64,000 nt of DNA from CAJQLB01 sp041392065 (GCA_041392065.1 JAWKMU010000003.1:310001-374000), one strand, 5' to 3'; counted from the stretch's first letter, positions 34,001-43,464 are shown. The notes: generated by a model not told the origin, from the sequence alone. Numbers and translations are program-made.

Positions 34001-36663
34001 TTTCCTTTGGTATCAACAACTACGATATCAAATGCTTGATTTTCATCTGTATAAAACGAGCCATAAGCATTTCCTTTTGGAGAACGCAAACCTACAAACG
34101 ATTTATAAGGTGCATATTTTTTGCTGAATGCATCAATCGAGAAATCACCTCCATTTTCAAATACTCTGGTTAAGAACGATACGTTTAACATTCCTGGAGC
34201 ATTGGTGCCAACGTTCAATTTCTTATTCACGTTTGCGATGCCTTCAGCATTTACATTATCTTCAAAAAGGGTAATTTCTTCTGTATTGAATGAACGTGTT
34301 GGATCACTAAACACATATTTTGGATAGGTTTCAAAATCAGTTGAAGTTGTGCTAAATTTCGCTTTTATTTCTGCTTTTACATTTTTTGCAGGTGCACCAT
34401 GAAGCCAATTAACGCTGAGCTTACTTTGTAATGGTTTTGTGTTTGAAAGCACCTCGTCTTCAAAATCCAGTTTAATTTTTAAACGGTTGGGTTTTACAGT
34501 TTCAACTTTTAATGTTTTATAAAACGTTGCACCACCAACAGATACTTTTGCATTCCAATTTCCTGTTTTGTCCTCTGTTGAGGTAGGTACAGAAAAGCGA
34601 TACACATTATTCAATCCGTTTTGAGTAATGTTTCTGTAGGCAAGCTTTCCGTTAGCATCAGTCACTTCCATTTTTACTGGATGTCCTTTTGGTAAAGGAT
34701 TGGCATTATCGTTTAACATGAACGTTAAGTGCAAGGAATCTCCTGGTCGCCAAACACCACGTTCGCCATAAATAAAGCCTTTTAATCCACGTTGTAATGT
34801 TTTTCCTGAGACATCAAATTTACTAAGTGATAGCGAGTTCCCTTCGTTGAATTTTATATAAGTCGTATTGTTTCCTTTTTCAACTAAAGCAAAATAAGCA
34901 TTGGTATCTGAATCTATAATAGTGAAGCCATCAGCATCTGTTATTTTTGAAGCAAGCGGTTGCTGCTGGAAGTTATATAAGGTTACTTTTGCATTCTCTT
35001 CAGGATTGGTGTTTAATATGTTGGTGACTGCAAAATGAAATGAGTTGTTAGTACCTCGTTTTACAATGACACCAAGATTTGATGCCATGAGATTACTGGA
35101 AATAATACGCTCTTGATTGTAATAGGCTTCATGACAAGGATTGTCTTGCTGTCTCCAGTTATAGGAATAACGTTTGTAATTGTAAATAACATTATCCCAA
35201 TATTGTTCTTCCCTAAGGTCTTCATCATTAGAATTTTCAGTGTATTCTTCTTCGTCATAATAATAATCCTCTTCGTAGTATTCGTCTTCCTCAAGATTGG
35301 TTGTATTGGTGTTATTTGCTTCACAATCATATAGCGAATAGTCTTTGTTAAAGCTTAATTCAACGCGATAAATAGCACCTGCATCAGCCTTGAAATATTC
35401 TGATAAATCAATGCTGTAGGCTTTCCATTTCCCTGTGTTTATGGTTTCATCTTTTATAAGAGGAATGGTTTTTTTTGCAATACGTCTTCCTACTCTTTTT
35501 ATACCATAATCGTTATTGCTACCAATGTTATCGTCTTGTAAAAACTGAAGAATATTATCCTCGAAAATTTTAATGATACGAACATCAATGGCTTTGAGAT
35601 TAACCGCTTCAAAATTGAATTTTAAATCTTGAGAATTAGGTAAAATTCCCGATCCAGTAATGAGTCTAACCTGAGGTTTTAGCGCTTCAAAAGAAATCAA
35701 TTCTGAAAAAGGTTTTCTTAGTTTAAAATCGTCATTATTTCTTATGCCTTGAAATACATCAACTTGAATATTTCCAACCAAACGATTGTCTGTATAAACT
35801 TTTAGCACATTGCCATCTACAACATATTTTGGGTTTGTAACGCCTTGTAATGTTACTAAACCATCGAAGTTTTGTTGCTTTTTTAAAGGATCAGAAAAAT
35901 TAATAGATAAGTATTGCTCTGGCGATTGTTCCACTTTTACATCAACAATAGTGAAGTTATTAATACCTGGAATGGTAATCGTGTTTTCACCTTTATTATT
36001 AGCATTAATGGGTTTTCCGTTCCAATTGATGGTTACTTTTGAGTCATCAATATCACGATGAATGCTATCTATTTTAAATTCAAATATTCGAGCTGTTTCA
36101 ATAGTTTCATCCCATTTTAAAGAAAGGTCTTTGTTGTTTTGTGAAGCTTCAATGATTGTTTTAGCATCTTCTAGGTTGACTACATCTGCTAGTTTAATAA
36201 TACCTTGAATGTATTGCCATTCTTTGCTGTAGGATTGTAAATCGTTAGTGACAACTGAAAAATTTGGCTTAATGGTTTTAAACTGAAATGTATAACTTTC
36301 GAAACCTTTCGGCATTGTTTCATATATATCTTTTAGATTAACCGTTACAGTGTACTCTGTGTCAGGTTCTAAAGAATTTTCTGGAACAAACACAAGCTGA
36401 TTACCACTTTTAGAAATGAGTTTTCCAGAAACTTTAGGTGAAATATTTACTGCGTTTGAAAAAACCTCCTCGTTAGGTTGCCAAGCATCTACAGCTTTTA
36501 CAAGATTAATAGTTATTGGACTCGTCACAGAAACCAATCCAGATGTAGTATAGCTTATATGGTCTTTGAATTTGAAAAGGTAATCTGTTTGAACTTCTTT
36601 TTGCTTACAAGAAAATACAACTAGAGTAAGAAGAAAAACGACAAGAGATTTTTTTAGCTGCAT
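31087..36663 (-). CDS. Bacterial alpha-2-macroglobulin lipoprotein
   Basis: 1858 residues from the ATG at 36663, where a lipoprotein signal begins (MQLKKSLVVFLLTLVVFSCK); the frame runs 24 codons further upstream. Multiple macroglobulin-like domains, an acidic tract (EEDEYYEEDYYYDEEEY near residue 470), the bait/A2M family core GVWRPGDSLHLTF, and an intact thioester motif CVEQ at Cys1410 (PHGCVEQTTS). Such proteins trap proteases in the periplasm; those paired with PBP1C are thought to guard the wall after envelope damage. The C-terminal complement-like domain is present. Confidence 0.92.
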   Translation of the reverse strand: MQLKKSLVVFLLTLVVFSCKQKEVQTDYLFKFKDHISYTTSGLVSVTSPITINLVKAVDAWQPNEEVFSNAVNISPKVSGKLISKSGNQLVFVPENSLEPDTEYTVTVNLKDIYETMPKGFESYTFQFKTIKPNFSVVTNDLQSYSKEWQYIQGIIKLADVVNLEDAKTIIEASQNNKDLSLKWDETIETARIFEFKIDSIHRDIDDSKVTINWNGKPINANNKGENTITIPGINNFTIVDVKVEQSPEQYLSINFSDPLKKQQNFDGLVTLQGVTNPKYVVDGNVLKVYTDNRLVGNIQVDVFQGIRNNDDFKLRKPFSELISFEALKPQVRLITGSGILPNSQDLKFNFEAVNLKAIDVRIIKIFEDNILQFLQDDNIGSNNDYGIKRVGRRIAKKTIPLIKDETINTGKWKAYSIDLSEYFKADAGAIYRVELSFNKDYSLYDCEANNTNTTNLEEDEYYEEDYYYDEEEYTENSNDEDLREEQYWDNVIYNYKRYSYNWRQQDNPCHEAYYNQERIISSNLMASNLGVIVKRGTNNSFHFAVTNILNTNPEENAKVTLYNFQQQPLASKITDADGFTIIDSDTNAYFALVEKGNNTTYIKFNEGNSLSLSKFDVSGKTLQRGLKGFIYGERGVWRPGDSLHLTFMLNDNANPLPKGHPVKMEVTDANGKLAYRNITQNGLNNVYRFSVPTSTEDKTGNWNAKVSVGGATFYKTLKVETVKPNRLKIKLDFEDEVLSNTKPLQSKLSVNWLHGAPAKNVKAEIKAKFSTTSTDFETYPKYVFSDPTRSFNTEEITLFEDNVNAEGIANVNKKLNVGTNAPGMLNVSFLTRVFENGGDFSIDAFSKKYAPYKSFVGLRSPKGNAYGSFYTDENQAFDIVVVDTKGKPIQRNNLEIKVYKIEWRWWWNSSYDDLASYESSSYHTPFTSSTVNTNAKGEANFNINIPDDESGRYLIRVYDKESGHATGRVAYFYRNWWQRNSGNDKEAAKMLVFAADKETYTIGEEAKVTFPSGTEGRALISIENGTEVLSATWVKTQKGETTASIPITKEMTPNVYINISLLQPHAVTENDLPIRLYGVIPIMVENKSTILEPQISMPNVLRPEQNITVKVSEKNNKAMTYTVALVDEGLLDLTRFNTPNAWDEFYAREALGVKTWDIFDDVIGAYTGSIDQVFEIGGDGSASEGKKKKANRFKPVVQYLGPFELKAGETKAHDIKIPKYIGSVRTMIVAGDSKNAAYGSVDKTTPVKKPLMVLATLPRKLSPGEKVTLPVTVFAMENNIKNVNISLKLSDGISVVGNKTQQLTFAKPDEQMAYFELDVSKAKGINTVEVIASGHGETSSYQVEIDVMNPNPYSSKAIDFVLEGNTSQTIDFSTFGEIGTNSASVEFSTLPPMNFSGRMQYLIQYPHGCVEQTTSSVFPQLFLSDIFDLTFDKKKTIEDNVKNGIKKLAHFQRPNGGLSYWSAQNDVNDWGTSYAGHFMIEAEKKGYVLPLTFKSNWIQYQKQAAKNWRPSYKYYRSDVAQAYRLYTLALAGQPDLASMNRLKEFSDLSNDAKWRLAAAYALAGQPEAAKAISATANIEFNSVQYDYYTYGSVDRNRAMALETMVILKDSKTRELVELIAKRLSSSQWMSTQSTAYSLLAMAKMVRENGGKDLSLTFKLNNGNQETIDTKNAISQRDLSIAKGQNKIVVNNTKNNTIYARVITSGKLPLGKEVSDQRGLNVSIIYKDSQGNNINITKLQQGQDFVASIQVTNQKNEPINDVALTQIFPSGWEIVNTRFTAFGEAATNQADYTDIRDDRVNFYFNLNKSSKDGSTKTFNVLLNASYLGTYFLPGTQAEAMYDNDYFVRTKGQWIEVIK

Positions 36664-36840
36664 AATGGTATAAGTATTTAAGTGAACGATATTGTTAAAA
36701 GAGCGTAAGTAATCTCTTGTTAAATAACTACGCAAGATTTAATATTTTTAGATTTTGCTATAATGTTAAATAAGTATTAAAATCGATTACATCCTGTCAC
36801 CTTAAACATAATATTAAACTATAAAAATATAATAAATTAG

Positions 36841-36848
36841 TATCTTCG
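36841..36848 (+). promoter_or_regulatory. -7-like box of the ALDH7 gene
   Basis: TATCTTCG has one mismatch to TAnnTTTG and lies 35 bases before the start of the aldehyde dehydrogenase gene. Confidence 0.35.
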
Positions 36849-36883
36849 CATCAAATTATTAAATCAAAAAAAACAAGTTTAAA

Positions 36884-38437
36884 ATGGAAGCAGTTGCTAC
36901 TGATTTTGGAATACAAAAAGCTCTTAAAAAATTAGGCGTAAAAGATATAAATGAAGGAACATCTACAGGTTCAAACAACTTTTCAAATGGTGAAATCATT
37001 GAAAGTTATTCTCCAGTTGATGGAAAATTAATTGGAAAAGTTAAGACGACCACTCGTGATGATTACGATAAAGTAATGGATGCTGCAACAAAAGCATTTA
37101 AATCTTGGAGAGACGTTCCTGCTCCACAACGTGGAGAAATTGTTCGTCAATTTGGAAACAAATTAAGAGACTTAAAAGAACCTCTAGGAAAGTTAGTGTC
37201 TTACGAAATGGGTAAGTCCTTACAAGAAGGTTATGGAGAAGTTCAAGAAATGATTGATATCTGTGATTTTGCAGTTGGATTATCAAGACAGTTGAATGGT
37301 CAAACCATTCCTTCTGAGCGTCCAGGGCACGTCATGAGAGAGCAATGGCATCCAATAGGTGTTGTTGGTATTATTTCAGCGTTTAACTTTCCAGTTGCTG
37401 TATGGTCTTGGAATACAGCTTTAGCTTGGATTTGTGGTGATGTATGTGTTTGGAAAGCTTCTGAAAAAGCACCTTTATGCTCTATTGCTTGTCAAAATAT
37501 AATTGCAGATATTTTAAAAGAAAATAACTTGCCAGAAGGTATTTCTTGTATTATTAATGGCGATTATAAAGTAGGTGAATTTATGACAACTGATACTAGA
37601 ATTCCTTTAGTTTCTGCAACGGGTTCGACTAGAATGGGTCGCATTGTTGGAACAACAGTGGCTCAACGTTTTGGAAAATCTTTATTGGAACTTGGTGGAA
37701 ATAATGCCATTATTATTACACCTTCGGCTGATTTAAAAGTGGTTGTTCCAGGAGCTGTATTTGGTGCTGTTGGAACTTGTGGACAACGTTGTACTTCTAC
37801 CAGACGTTTAATTATTCACGAGTCTGTTTACGATAAAGTAAGAGACGCAATTGTTGGTGCTTATAGTCAAATAAAAATTGGCAATCCTTTGGATGAAAAC
37901 AATCATGTTGGACCATTAATTGACAAAGATGCGGTAAATACATATTTAGCTGCTATTGAAAAAGCAAAAGCTGAAGGTGGAAACGTATTAGTTGAAGGTG
38001 GTGTTTTAGAAGGCGAAGGTTATGAAAGTGGATGTTATGTGAAACCAGCTATTATTGAAGCCGAAAACCATTTTGAAATTGTGCAGCACGAAACGTTTGC
38101 ACCAATTTTGTACTTAATGAAATATTCTGGTTCAGTTGAAAATGCAATAGAAAAACAAAATGGTGTGGCTCAAGGATTATCTTCATCAATTATGACAAAT
38201 GAAATGAAGGAAGCAGAAAAATTCTTGTCTTATGCTGGTTCAGATTGTGGAATAGCCAATGTTAATATTGGAACATCTGGTGCTGAAATTGGTGGTGCTT
38301 TTGGCGGTGAAAAAGAAACAGGTGGTGGACGCGAGTCTGGTTCTGACGCTTGGAAAGTGTATATGCGCAGGCAGACAAATACTATTAATTATTCAGATCA
38401 ATTACCTTTAGCTCAAGGCATAAAGTTTGACTTATAA
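36884..38437 (+). CDS. amaB: Aldehyde dehydrogenase, ALDH7 type (L-piperidine-6-carboxylate dehydrogenase-like)
   Basis: 517 residues. NAD(P)-dependent oxidation of an aldehyde; ALDH7-type members oxidise L-piperidine-6-carboxylate (aminoadipate semialdehyde) in lysine breakdown. Motifs: SAFNFPVAVWSWNTALAW, KASEKAPLCSIACQ, SATGSTRMGR, ELGGNNAIII (general-base Glu), and catalytic Cys in GAVGTCGQRCTSTRRL. The C-terminus has GGAFGGEKETGGGRESGSDAWK, typical of this subfamily. It is a single gene with its own terminator. Substrate is by subfamily resemblance; no other lysine-catabolic gene is nearby. Confidence 0.85.
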   Translation: MEAVATDFGIQKALKKLGVKDINEGTSTGSNNFSNGEIIESYSPVDGKLIGKVKTTTRDDYDKVMDAATKAFKSWRDVPAPQRGEIVRQFGNKLRDLKEPLGKLVSYEMGKSLQEGYGEVQEMIDICDFAVGLSRQLNGQTIPSERPGHVMREQWHPIGVVGIISAFNFPVAVWSWNTALAWICGDVCVWKASEKAPLCSIACQNIIADILKENNLPEGISCIINGDYKVGEFMTTDTRIPLVSATGSTRMGRIVGTTVAQRFGKSLLELGGNNAIIITPSADLKVVVPGAVFGAVGTCGQRCTSTRRLIIHESVYDKVRDAIVGAYSQIKIGNPLDENNHVGPLIDKDAVNTYLAAIEKAKAEGGNVLVEGGVLEGEGYESGCYVKPAIIEAENHFEIVQHETFAPILYLMKYSGSVENAIEKQNGVAQGLSSSIMTNEMKEAEKFLSYAGSDCGIANVNIGTSGAEIGGAFGGEKETGGGRESGSDAWKVYMRRQTNTINYSDQLPLAQGIKFDL

Positions 38438-38458
38438 AATCAAATTAAATTATTAATC

Positions 38459-38488
38459 AAGCCGTTTCAATATGAAACGGCTTTTTTT
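38459..38488 (+). terminator. Intrinsic terminator of the aldehyde dehydrogenase gene
   Basis: AAGCCGTTTCA (38459-38469) pairs perfectly with TGAAACGGCTT (38473-38483), followed by a T-run. Confidence 0.88.
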
Positions 38489-38541
38489 GGCTCAGTCTTT
38501 GAGAATATTAAACCAACAAAAGCGTTTAAGGTCTTAAGGTT

Positions 38542-39920
38542 ATGACTCAAAGAGAAATTCAACATTTATATTGGCGAGCAGGTTTTGGCATTTTACCAAA
38601 ACAATTACAGCAATTAACTCATAAAACAAGAGTTGAGGTTGTAAATGAACTGTTTGAAAAATCATCAAAAACAACACCTCTTGAAATTGATATCCCTGAG
38701 ATTAAACATATCAATTTTAAAACGATTCAGAAAGATAAAGAAGCTCTTGAAAACTAAGAAAGGCACTTCAAGATAGGCTGAGTGATTTTAATGAAGCTTG
38801 GGTAGAAAGGCTTAATAGACCAAAAGAATTACTAAGAGAGCGTATGACTTTGTTTTGGGCAAATCACTTTGTTTGCAGAGAGAATAATGCCTTTTTTGCT
38901 CAGCAATACAACAACACACTTCGTAAGCATGCATTAGGAAATTTTAAGGACTTTACAAATGCAATTTCCAAGGAAGTTGCTATGATAAATTACCTTAATT
39001 TACAGCAAAACCAAAAGAAAAGTCCTAACGAAAACTTTGCTCGTGAGCTCATGGAACTTTTTACTTTAGGTAAAGGCAACTATACAGAGCAAGATATAAA
39101 AGAAAGCGCAAGAGCTTTTACAGGTTATAGCCATGAGATATCAGGCGCTTTTAAATTTGCCAAATGGGCTCATGACGAAGGCGAAAAAACATTTTTCAAC
39201 AAGACTGGAAATTTTACAGGAGAAGATATTATTGACATAATTTTATCAGAAAAGCAGTGTGCTCGTTTTATGTGCAGAAAAGTATATGGCTATTTTGTAA
39301 ATACAACTATTAATGAAAGCCATATTGAGAGTATGGTCAAAGTATTTTATCCTGATTATGATATTGAAAATTTAATGAGATTTGTTTTTATGTCTGATTG
39401 GTTTTATGATGAAGAAAATATTGGCACAAAGATTAAGTCTCCAATAGATTTAATTGTTGGCTTAAATCAAAGCATTCCAATGCAATTCAAAGAACAAAAT
39501 CATCTTTTGGCGCTGCAAAAACTGTTAGGTCAAGTTCTGTTAATGCCTCCTAATGTTGCTGGTTGGATAGGTGGAACACAATGGATTGATGATAGTAACA
39601 CCATATTGCTACGCCTTCGATTAGCATCAATTTTATTGAATAGCGCTCATATTTCAACAAAACAAAAAGGAGAATTTAATGACAGGCTCGATAAATTTAT
39701 TAAAAAAGCCAAAGAACAACATTTGCCATTTAAGGTTGATCAGGATTGGAGTTATTTTGAAGAGCAATATCAAAATGTTTCAATGAATGAACTTAAAAAT
39801 CACTTCATAATGGCAAATCTTTCAACTGAAGCAGAAGATTTTTTAAACGGCTTAGGAAAAACATCAAAACAAGAGCATTGCATACAATTAATGTCGTTAC
39901 CAGAATACCAAATGTGTTAG
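38542..39920 (+). pseudogene. DUF1800 family protein, split by a single-base frameshift
   Basis: The first 71 residues (REIQHLYWRAGFGILPKQL, the DUF1800 N-terminus) run to a TAA at 38755. The remaining ~390 residues are open in another frame. Joining them at GAAAACTAAG (38749-38758) by restoring one A gives ...KEALEKLRKALQDRLSDFNEAW...RMTLFWANHF, a continuous protein of ~459 residues with the family motif NENFARELMELFTLGKGNYTEQD and the C-terminal region LMPPNVAGWIGG. The loss lies in a short A-run, so a sequencing or assembly error is a real alternative to a true mutation. DUF1501 follows 6 bp downstream, the usual partner. Function is unknown; probably extracytoplasmic. Confidence 0.85.
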
Positions 39921-39926
39921 TTTATT

Positions 39927-41117
39927 ATGAAAAGAAGAGAATTTATAAAACAAACATCCTTAGCAAGTAGCTTGGCATTTGTGCCCAGTTTTGTTAATGC
40001 GTTTGATGATATTTTGCTAAATGACTTAAATCATAAACGTTTGGTAATTATTCAACTAGATGGAGGAAATGATGGATTAAACACCATTGTGCCCTTCAGA
40101 AATGACATTTATTATAAAAATAGACCTTCGCTTGCTGTAAAAGGAAATGACATAATAAAAGCTACTGATGATATTGGATTTCATACTAGCCTAAAACCTT
40201 TAAAGCGATTGTTTGATAAGGGTTATGTGAGCATTATTAACAACGTTGGCTATCCAAATCCAAACCGTTCACATTTTCGTTCTATGGATATTTGGCAAAC
40301 TGCAAGTCATTCAAATCAAAACTTAACTTCTGGATGGATAGGACGTTATTTAGACGCTTATGGGAAAGCACCTTATGATGCTATTGAAGTTGATGAGTCC
40401 TTATCTTTAGCAATGAAAGGAGAAAACCTTAGTGCCATTGCAACAAACAATGCGCAACGTTTATTTAGAGCGTCTCAGGAGCCTTTTTTTAAATCGATTA
40501 TTAAACAGAGTTCTGATGCTCACTTAAACGAGCATAATTTAGGCTATCTCTATAAAACACTTATAGCAGCTGAATCTTCGGCTAAGTATATTTATGAAAC
40601 ATCTAAAACATTTTCATCAAAGCAAACCTATCCGAACACTCAATTTGCAAAACAACTAAAAACCACAGCAGAGTTTATTAATTCAGGACTACAAACCAAA
40701 GTGTACTACACCTCTTTAAGTGGTTTTGACACACATGCTAACCAAAACAATATCCATAGTAGGCTGTTGTCTCAATATGCAGAAGGTCTTGAAGTTTTTG
40801 TAAACGATTTAATACAAAACGAAACCTTTAAAGACACTTTGATTTTAACCTTTTCCGAGTTTGGACGTCGTGTAAAACAAAATGCAGCCAATGGTACAGA
40901 TCATGGTACAGCGAATAATGTTTTTATTATTGGAGAAAACCTAAAAAAACAAGGATTTTACAATAAAATTGCAGATTTAGAAAATTTAGACAACATTGGA
41001 GACTTAAAATTCGAAATAGATTTTAGAACTATTTATGCTACAATTTTAAATAAATGGTTAAATGTTGATGACAAAAAAATACTGAACAACAATTTTAAGC
41101 AATTAAACTTCGTTTAA
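39927..41117 (+). CDS. DUF1501 domain protein with Tat-like signal
   Basis: 396 residues. The N-terminus MKRREFIKQTSLASSLAFV has the twin-arginine pattern, so export of a folded protein by Tat is expected. DUF1501 belongs to the alkaline-phosphatase/sulfatase superfamily: VIIQLDGGNDGLNTIVPF, NNVGYPNPNRSHFRSMDIWQTA, GFDTHANQ, FSEFGRRVKQNAANGTDHGTAN. These provide Asp and His metal-type residues. The family is nearly always next to DUF1800, here the frameshifted gene. The enzymatic activity is not established. Confidence 0.88.
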   Translation: MKRREFIKQTSLASSLAFVPSFVNAFDDILLNDLNHKRLVIIQLDGGNDGLNTIVPFRNDIYYKNRPSLAVKGNDIIKATDDIGFHTSLKPLKRLFDKGYVSIINNVGYPNPNRSHFRSMDIWQTASHSNQNLTSGWIGRYLDAYGKAPYDAIEVDESLSLAMKGENLSAIATNNAQRLFRASQEPFFKSIIKQSSDAHLNEHNLGYLYKTLIAAESSAKYIYETSKTFSSKQTYPNTQFAKQLKTTAEFINSGLQTKVYYTSLSGFDTHANQNNIHSRLLSQYAEGLEVFVNDLIQNETFKDTLILTFSEFGRRVKQNAANGTDHGTANNVFIIGENLKKQGFYNKIADLENLDNIGDLKFEIDFRTIYATILNKWLNVDDKKILNNNFKQLNFV

Positions 41118-41166
41118 GCAGCAACCTTTTTTAGGTTTTCGCATCTATAAAATAAAAACACACACA

Positions 41167-41526
41167 ATGAGATTTATTATTTTATTAGCGTTGTTTCTTT
41201 TTACTCAATGTAATGAGGACAAAGAGCCTATTTTTTGTACAGAAGAATATGTGTATGGTTTAAATGTTACTGTAAAAGATGCAAATACAAGCACAGTTAT
41301 TACAGAAAACATTACCATTGTTGCACGAGATGGTGAGTATGAAGAAGAGCTTATGACATATGAAGGAGCAGACAACTTTTTTGGCGCTGGAGAACGACCA
41401 GGAAACTATGTTTTGCAGATAATTGCAGTAGGTTATGAAAATTACACTTCAGAAATAATTCATATTGATTCTAATGAATGTCATGTAATTCCAGAAGTTT
41501 TAGAAATAATGCTTCAGCCAAATTAA
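41167..41526 (+). CDS. Small lipoprotein with carboxypeptidase-regulatory-like domain
   Basis: 119 residues. Signal MRFIILLALFLFTQC with lipobox Cys15. The mature part looks like a single beta-sandwich of the carboxypeptidase-D regulatory type (GLNVTVKDANTSTVITENITIVARDG, and RPGNYVLQIIAVGYENYTSE). Two later cysteines (FCTEEY, NECHVI) may form a disulfide. It lies 49 bp after the DUF1501 gene and may belong to the same unit. Specific function is unknown. Confidence 0.72.
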   Translation: MRFIILLALFLFTQCNEDKEPIFCTEEYVYGLNVTVKDANTSTVITENITIVARDGEYEEELMTYEGADNFFGAGERPGNYVLQIIAVGYENYTSEIIHIDSNECHVIPEVLEIMLQPN

Positions 41527-41527
41527 G

Positions 41528-42661
41528 TTAGCTATACTTGATTTTACGCAATATTCGGATTGCTTCTTTGTATAGTTGGTAAACTTCTTGACTATGGTTT
41601 CTAAGATGTGGTTTGGCTTCTTCAAGTTTAGTAATAGCATCTTCAAAGCCATTGAAATAACAAATTAAATAAGTAACAGGTAGGTTTTTTAAATCTAAAT
41701 CTTGTTGTTTACTCAATGAAGTGTTGGTCTGTATTTCTTTTAGTAGTGCATTGTTAGCATTATAAATATGATGCAATACTTTTTTGTCGTATTGCGGAGG
41801 TTCAAAAAGTAGTTTGGTTTCTATGGTATAATTGGCATTTTCTTCAAAATTAATAAGAGTTTCTTCTAATTTAAAATATTTATTTGTGCCTTGCAGTCCT
41901 AAGTTTACGTATTCAATTATTTTAAATGCATCATTATCATATTCAATTGACACTTCATCGAGATTAGAAAAAAACAAACGTACTTGTTCGTTTATCAATT
42001 CAATATCAACTCGAGAATAAAACACCTCTTGTTTTACTTCTTTTTTTTGTCCAGCCCAACATAGCACAAAATATTCTTTAAACACTTTGTATTGCGGATT
42101 GTAATCCTTTCGTTTTTGTAAAAAATCAAAAACACCATTTAAGGTGTGCTCTATGTTATTTTGTGCATGGTTTTCAATGGCTGACACTATTTCAGAATTG
42201 ACATCCTTAAGTTCTATATCAAACACCTTTGGCATGCTCATACTACCATCCCTAAAAAACACTGAGCCTCCATAATATTTCCAAATGTTTTTTCTTAAGG
42301 ATGTGATTTTGTTTATTGGTCTAATAGTGACAAGACCTACCACTTTATGATCAGCTAAATGTGGAAACGGAATGTTTTCGTATTGTACGATTGGAGGATT
42401 TGTTAAATACGCATTGATAAGGTTCTGGATTTTACTGTCGTCAAAAAAATCGACTCCAACGATTTTATTGTCTTCATCATCAACTCCAATAATAATGTAC
42501 GAATTGTTTTTAGGGTTGCTGTTTGAAAGCGCGCAAATATGCTTTAAAAACTTTGCTTTTCCTTCTTTTTGGCTAATATCAATTTTCCGCTTTTTGTCAT
42601 AAAAACTGTTCTCATCGTTGTGAGCAAGTAGGTTTTTTATAAGTAAGCGTTTGTTAATCAT
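41528..42661 (-). CDS. AlbA_2 (Schlafen-type) putative DNA-binding protein
   Basis: 377 residues. Residues ~30-140 match the AlbA_2 domain: KAKFLKHICALSNSNPKNNSYIIIGVDDEDNKIVGVDFFDDSKIQNLI and VGLVTIRPINK. The C-terminal part is largely helical and unrecognised. Proteins of this type may act as regulators, or as ATP-binding or nuclease-like proteins; no ATPase motif is seen here. It ends one base after the convergent lipoprotein gene. It is probably cytoplasmic. Confidence 0.75.
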   Translation of the reverse strand: MINKRLLIKNLLAHNDENSFYDKKRKIDISQKEGKAKFLKHICALSNSNPKNNSYIIIGVDDEDNKIVGVDFFDDSKIQNLINAYLTNPPIVQYENIPFPHLADHKVVGLVTIRPINKITSLRKNIWKYYGGSVFFRDGSMSMPKVFDIELKDVNSEIVSAIENHAQNNIEHTLNGVFDFLQKRKDYNPQYKVFKEYFVLCWAGQKKEVKQEVFYSRVDIELINEQVRLFFSNLDEVSIEYDNDAFKIIEYVNLGLQGTNKYFKLEETLINFEENANYTIETKLLFEPPQYDKKVLHHIYNANNALLKEIQTNTSLSKQQDLDLKNLPVTYLICYFNGFEDAITKLEEAKPHLRNHSQEVYQLYKEAIRILRKIKYS

Positions 42662-42692
42662 ATTTATTTTTCACCAATGTGGGAATCTTATT

Positions 42693-43451
42693 TTAAAGCG
42701 TTTTCTTCACAGTCACACTATTAGCTTGAGCAGTTGGGAAAACCAATAAATCGGCAATGTTTACGTGTTGAGGTCTTGTAATAGCAAAAAATATTATCTC
42801 AGCAATATCTTCAGGCTGTAAGGCTTTATATCCTTTATAAACAGTATCAGCCACAACATCACCTTTAAAACGAACTTTTGAAAATTCAGTTTCTACCAAA
42901 CCTGGATTAATTGATGATACTTTTATTCCAAATGGATTTAGATCAATGCGCATACCATCGTTTATTGCTGCTACAGCATGTTTACTTGCACAATACACAT
43001 TACCTTTTGGGTAAACTTCGCGTCCAGCAGAAGAACCAATATTTATTATGTGTCCAGACTTTCGTTCAGTCATTTGAGGAATTACAGCTTTACTTACATA
43101 TAGTAAACCTTTAACGTTAATATCCATCATAGCATCCCAATCATCAACGCTTCCTTCTTGAATTGGGTCCAAACCATGTGCATTTCCTGCATTATTAATT
43201 AATATGTCGATGTGTTTAAAAGATTCAGGAAGTGTTTCGATGGCTTTAAAAACTGCTAATTTATCTCTTACGTCAAAGTTTAAAGTAATGATTTCAGTTT
43301 GTTTTGATAAGGAATTTAGCAAAACATCCAGACGCTCTTGACGTCTACCACATAATATTAATCGAATACCATGCTTTGCAAATTCTTGAGCAGTTGCTCT
43401 GCCAATTCCACTTGTTGCTCCTGTTATTAAGGCTGTTTTTTTTTGATTCAT
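42693..43451 (-). CDS. SDR family NAD(P)-dependent oxidoreductase (YdfG-like)
   Basis: 252 residues from the ATG at 43451; the frame extends 22 codons upstream into the aldo/keto reductase gene. Rossmann motif TGATSGIGRATA, NNAGNAHG, catalytic Ser in NIGSSAGREVYPKGN, and YCASKHA (Tyr and Lys). It resembles 3-hydroxy-acid dehydrogenases of the YdfG group. The preceding Arg-rich CGRRQERL favours NADP. It follows an aldo/keto reductase gene by 13 bp, forming a two-gene redox unit. Confidence 0.88.
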   Translation of the reverse strand: MNQKKTALITGATSGIGRATAQEFAKHGIRLILCGRRQERLDVLLNSLSKQTEIITLNFDVRDKLAVFKAIETLPESFKHIDILINNAGNAHGLDPIQEGSVDDWDAMMDINVKGLLYVSKAVIPQMTERKSGHIINIGSSAGREVYPKGNVYCASKHAVAAINDGMRIDLNPFGIKVSSINPGLVETEFSKVRFKGDVVADTVYKGYKALQPEDIAEIIFFAITRPQHVNIADLLVFPTAQANSVTVKKTL

Positions 43452-43464
43452 TTTATAAAATTTC

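Noticed and set aside
35061..35334. Long ORFs on both strands inside the alpha-2-macroglobulin gene
   Set aside because: They follow the Asp/Glu/Tyr-rich codon run of the real gene in other frames and have no start context or family resemblance.
38746..38760. Programmed -1 frameshifting to express DUF1800
   Set aside because: GAAAACTAAG is not a usual slippery heptamer, no strong downstream pseudoknot was seen, and the family is normally encoded in one frame. A deleted base or sequencing error is simpler.
41528..42661. AlbA_2 protein as part of a defence system
   Set aside because: It stands alone between unrelated metabolic genes, and no effector or nuclease partner was found.
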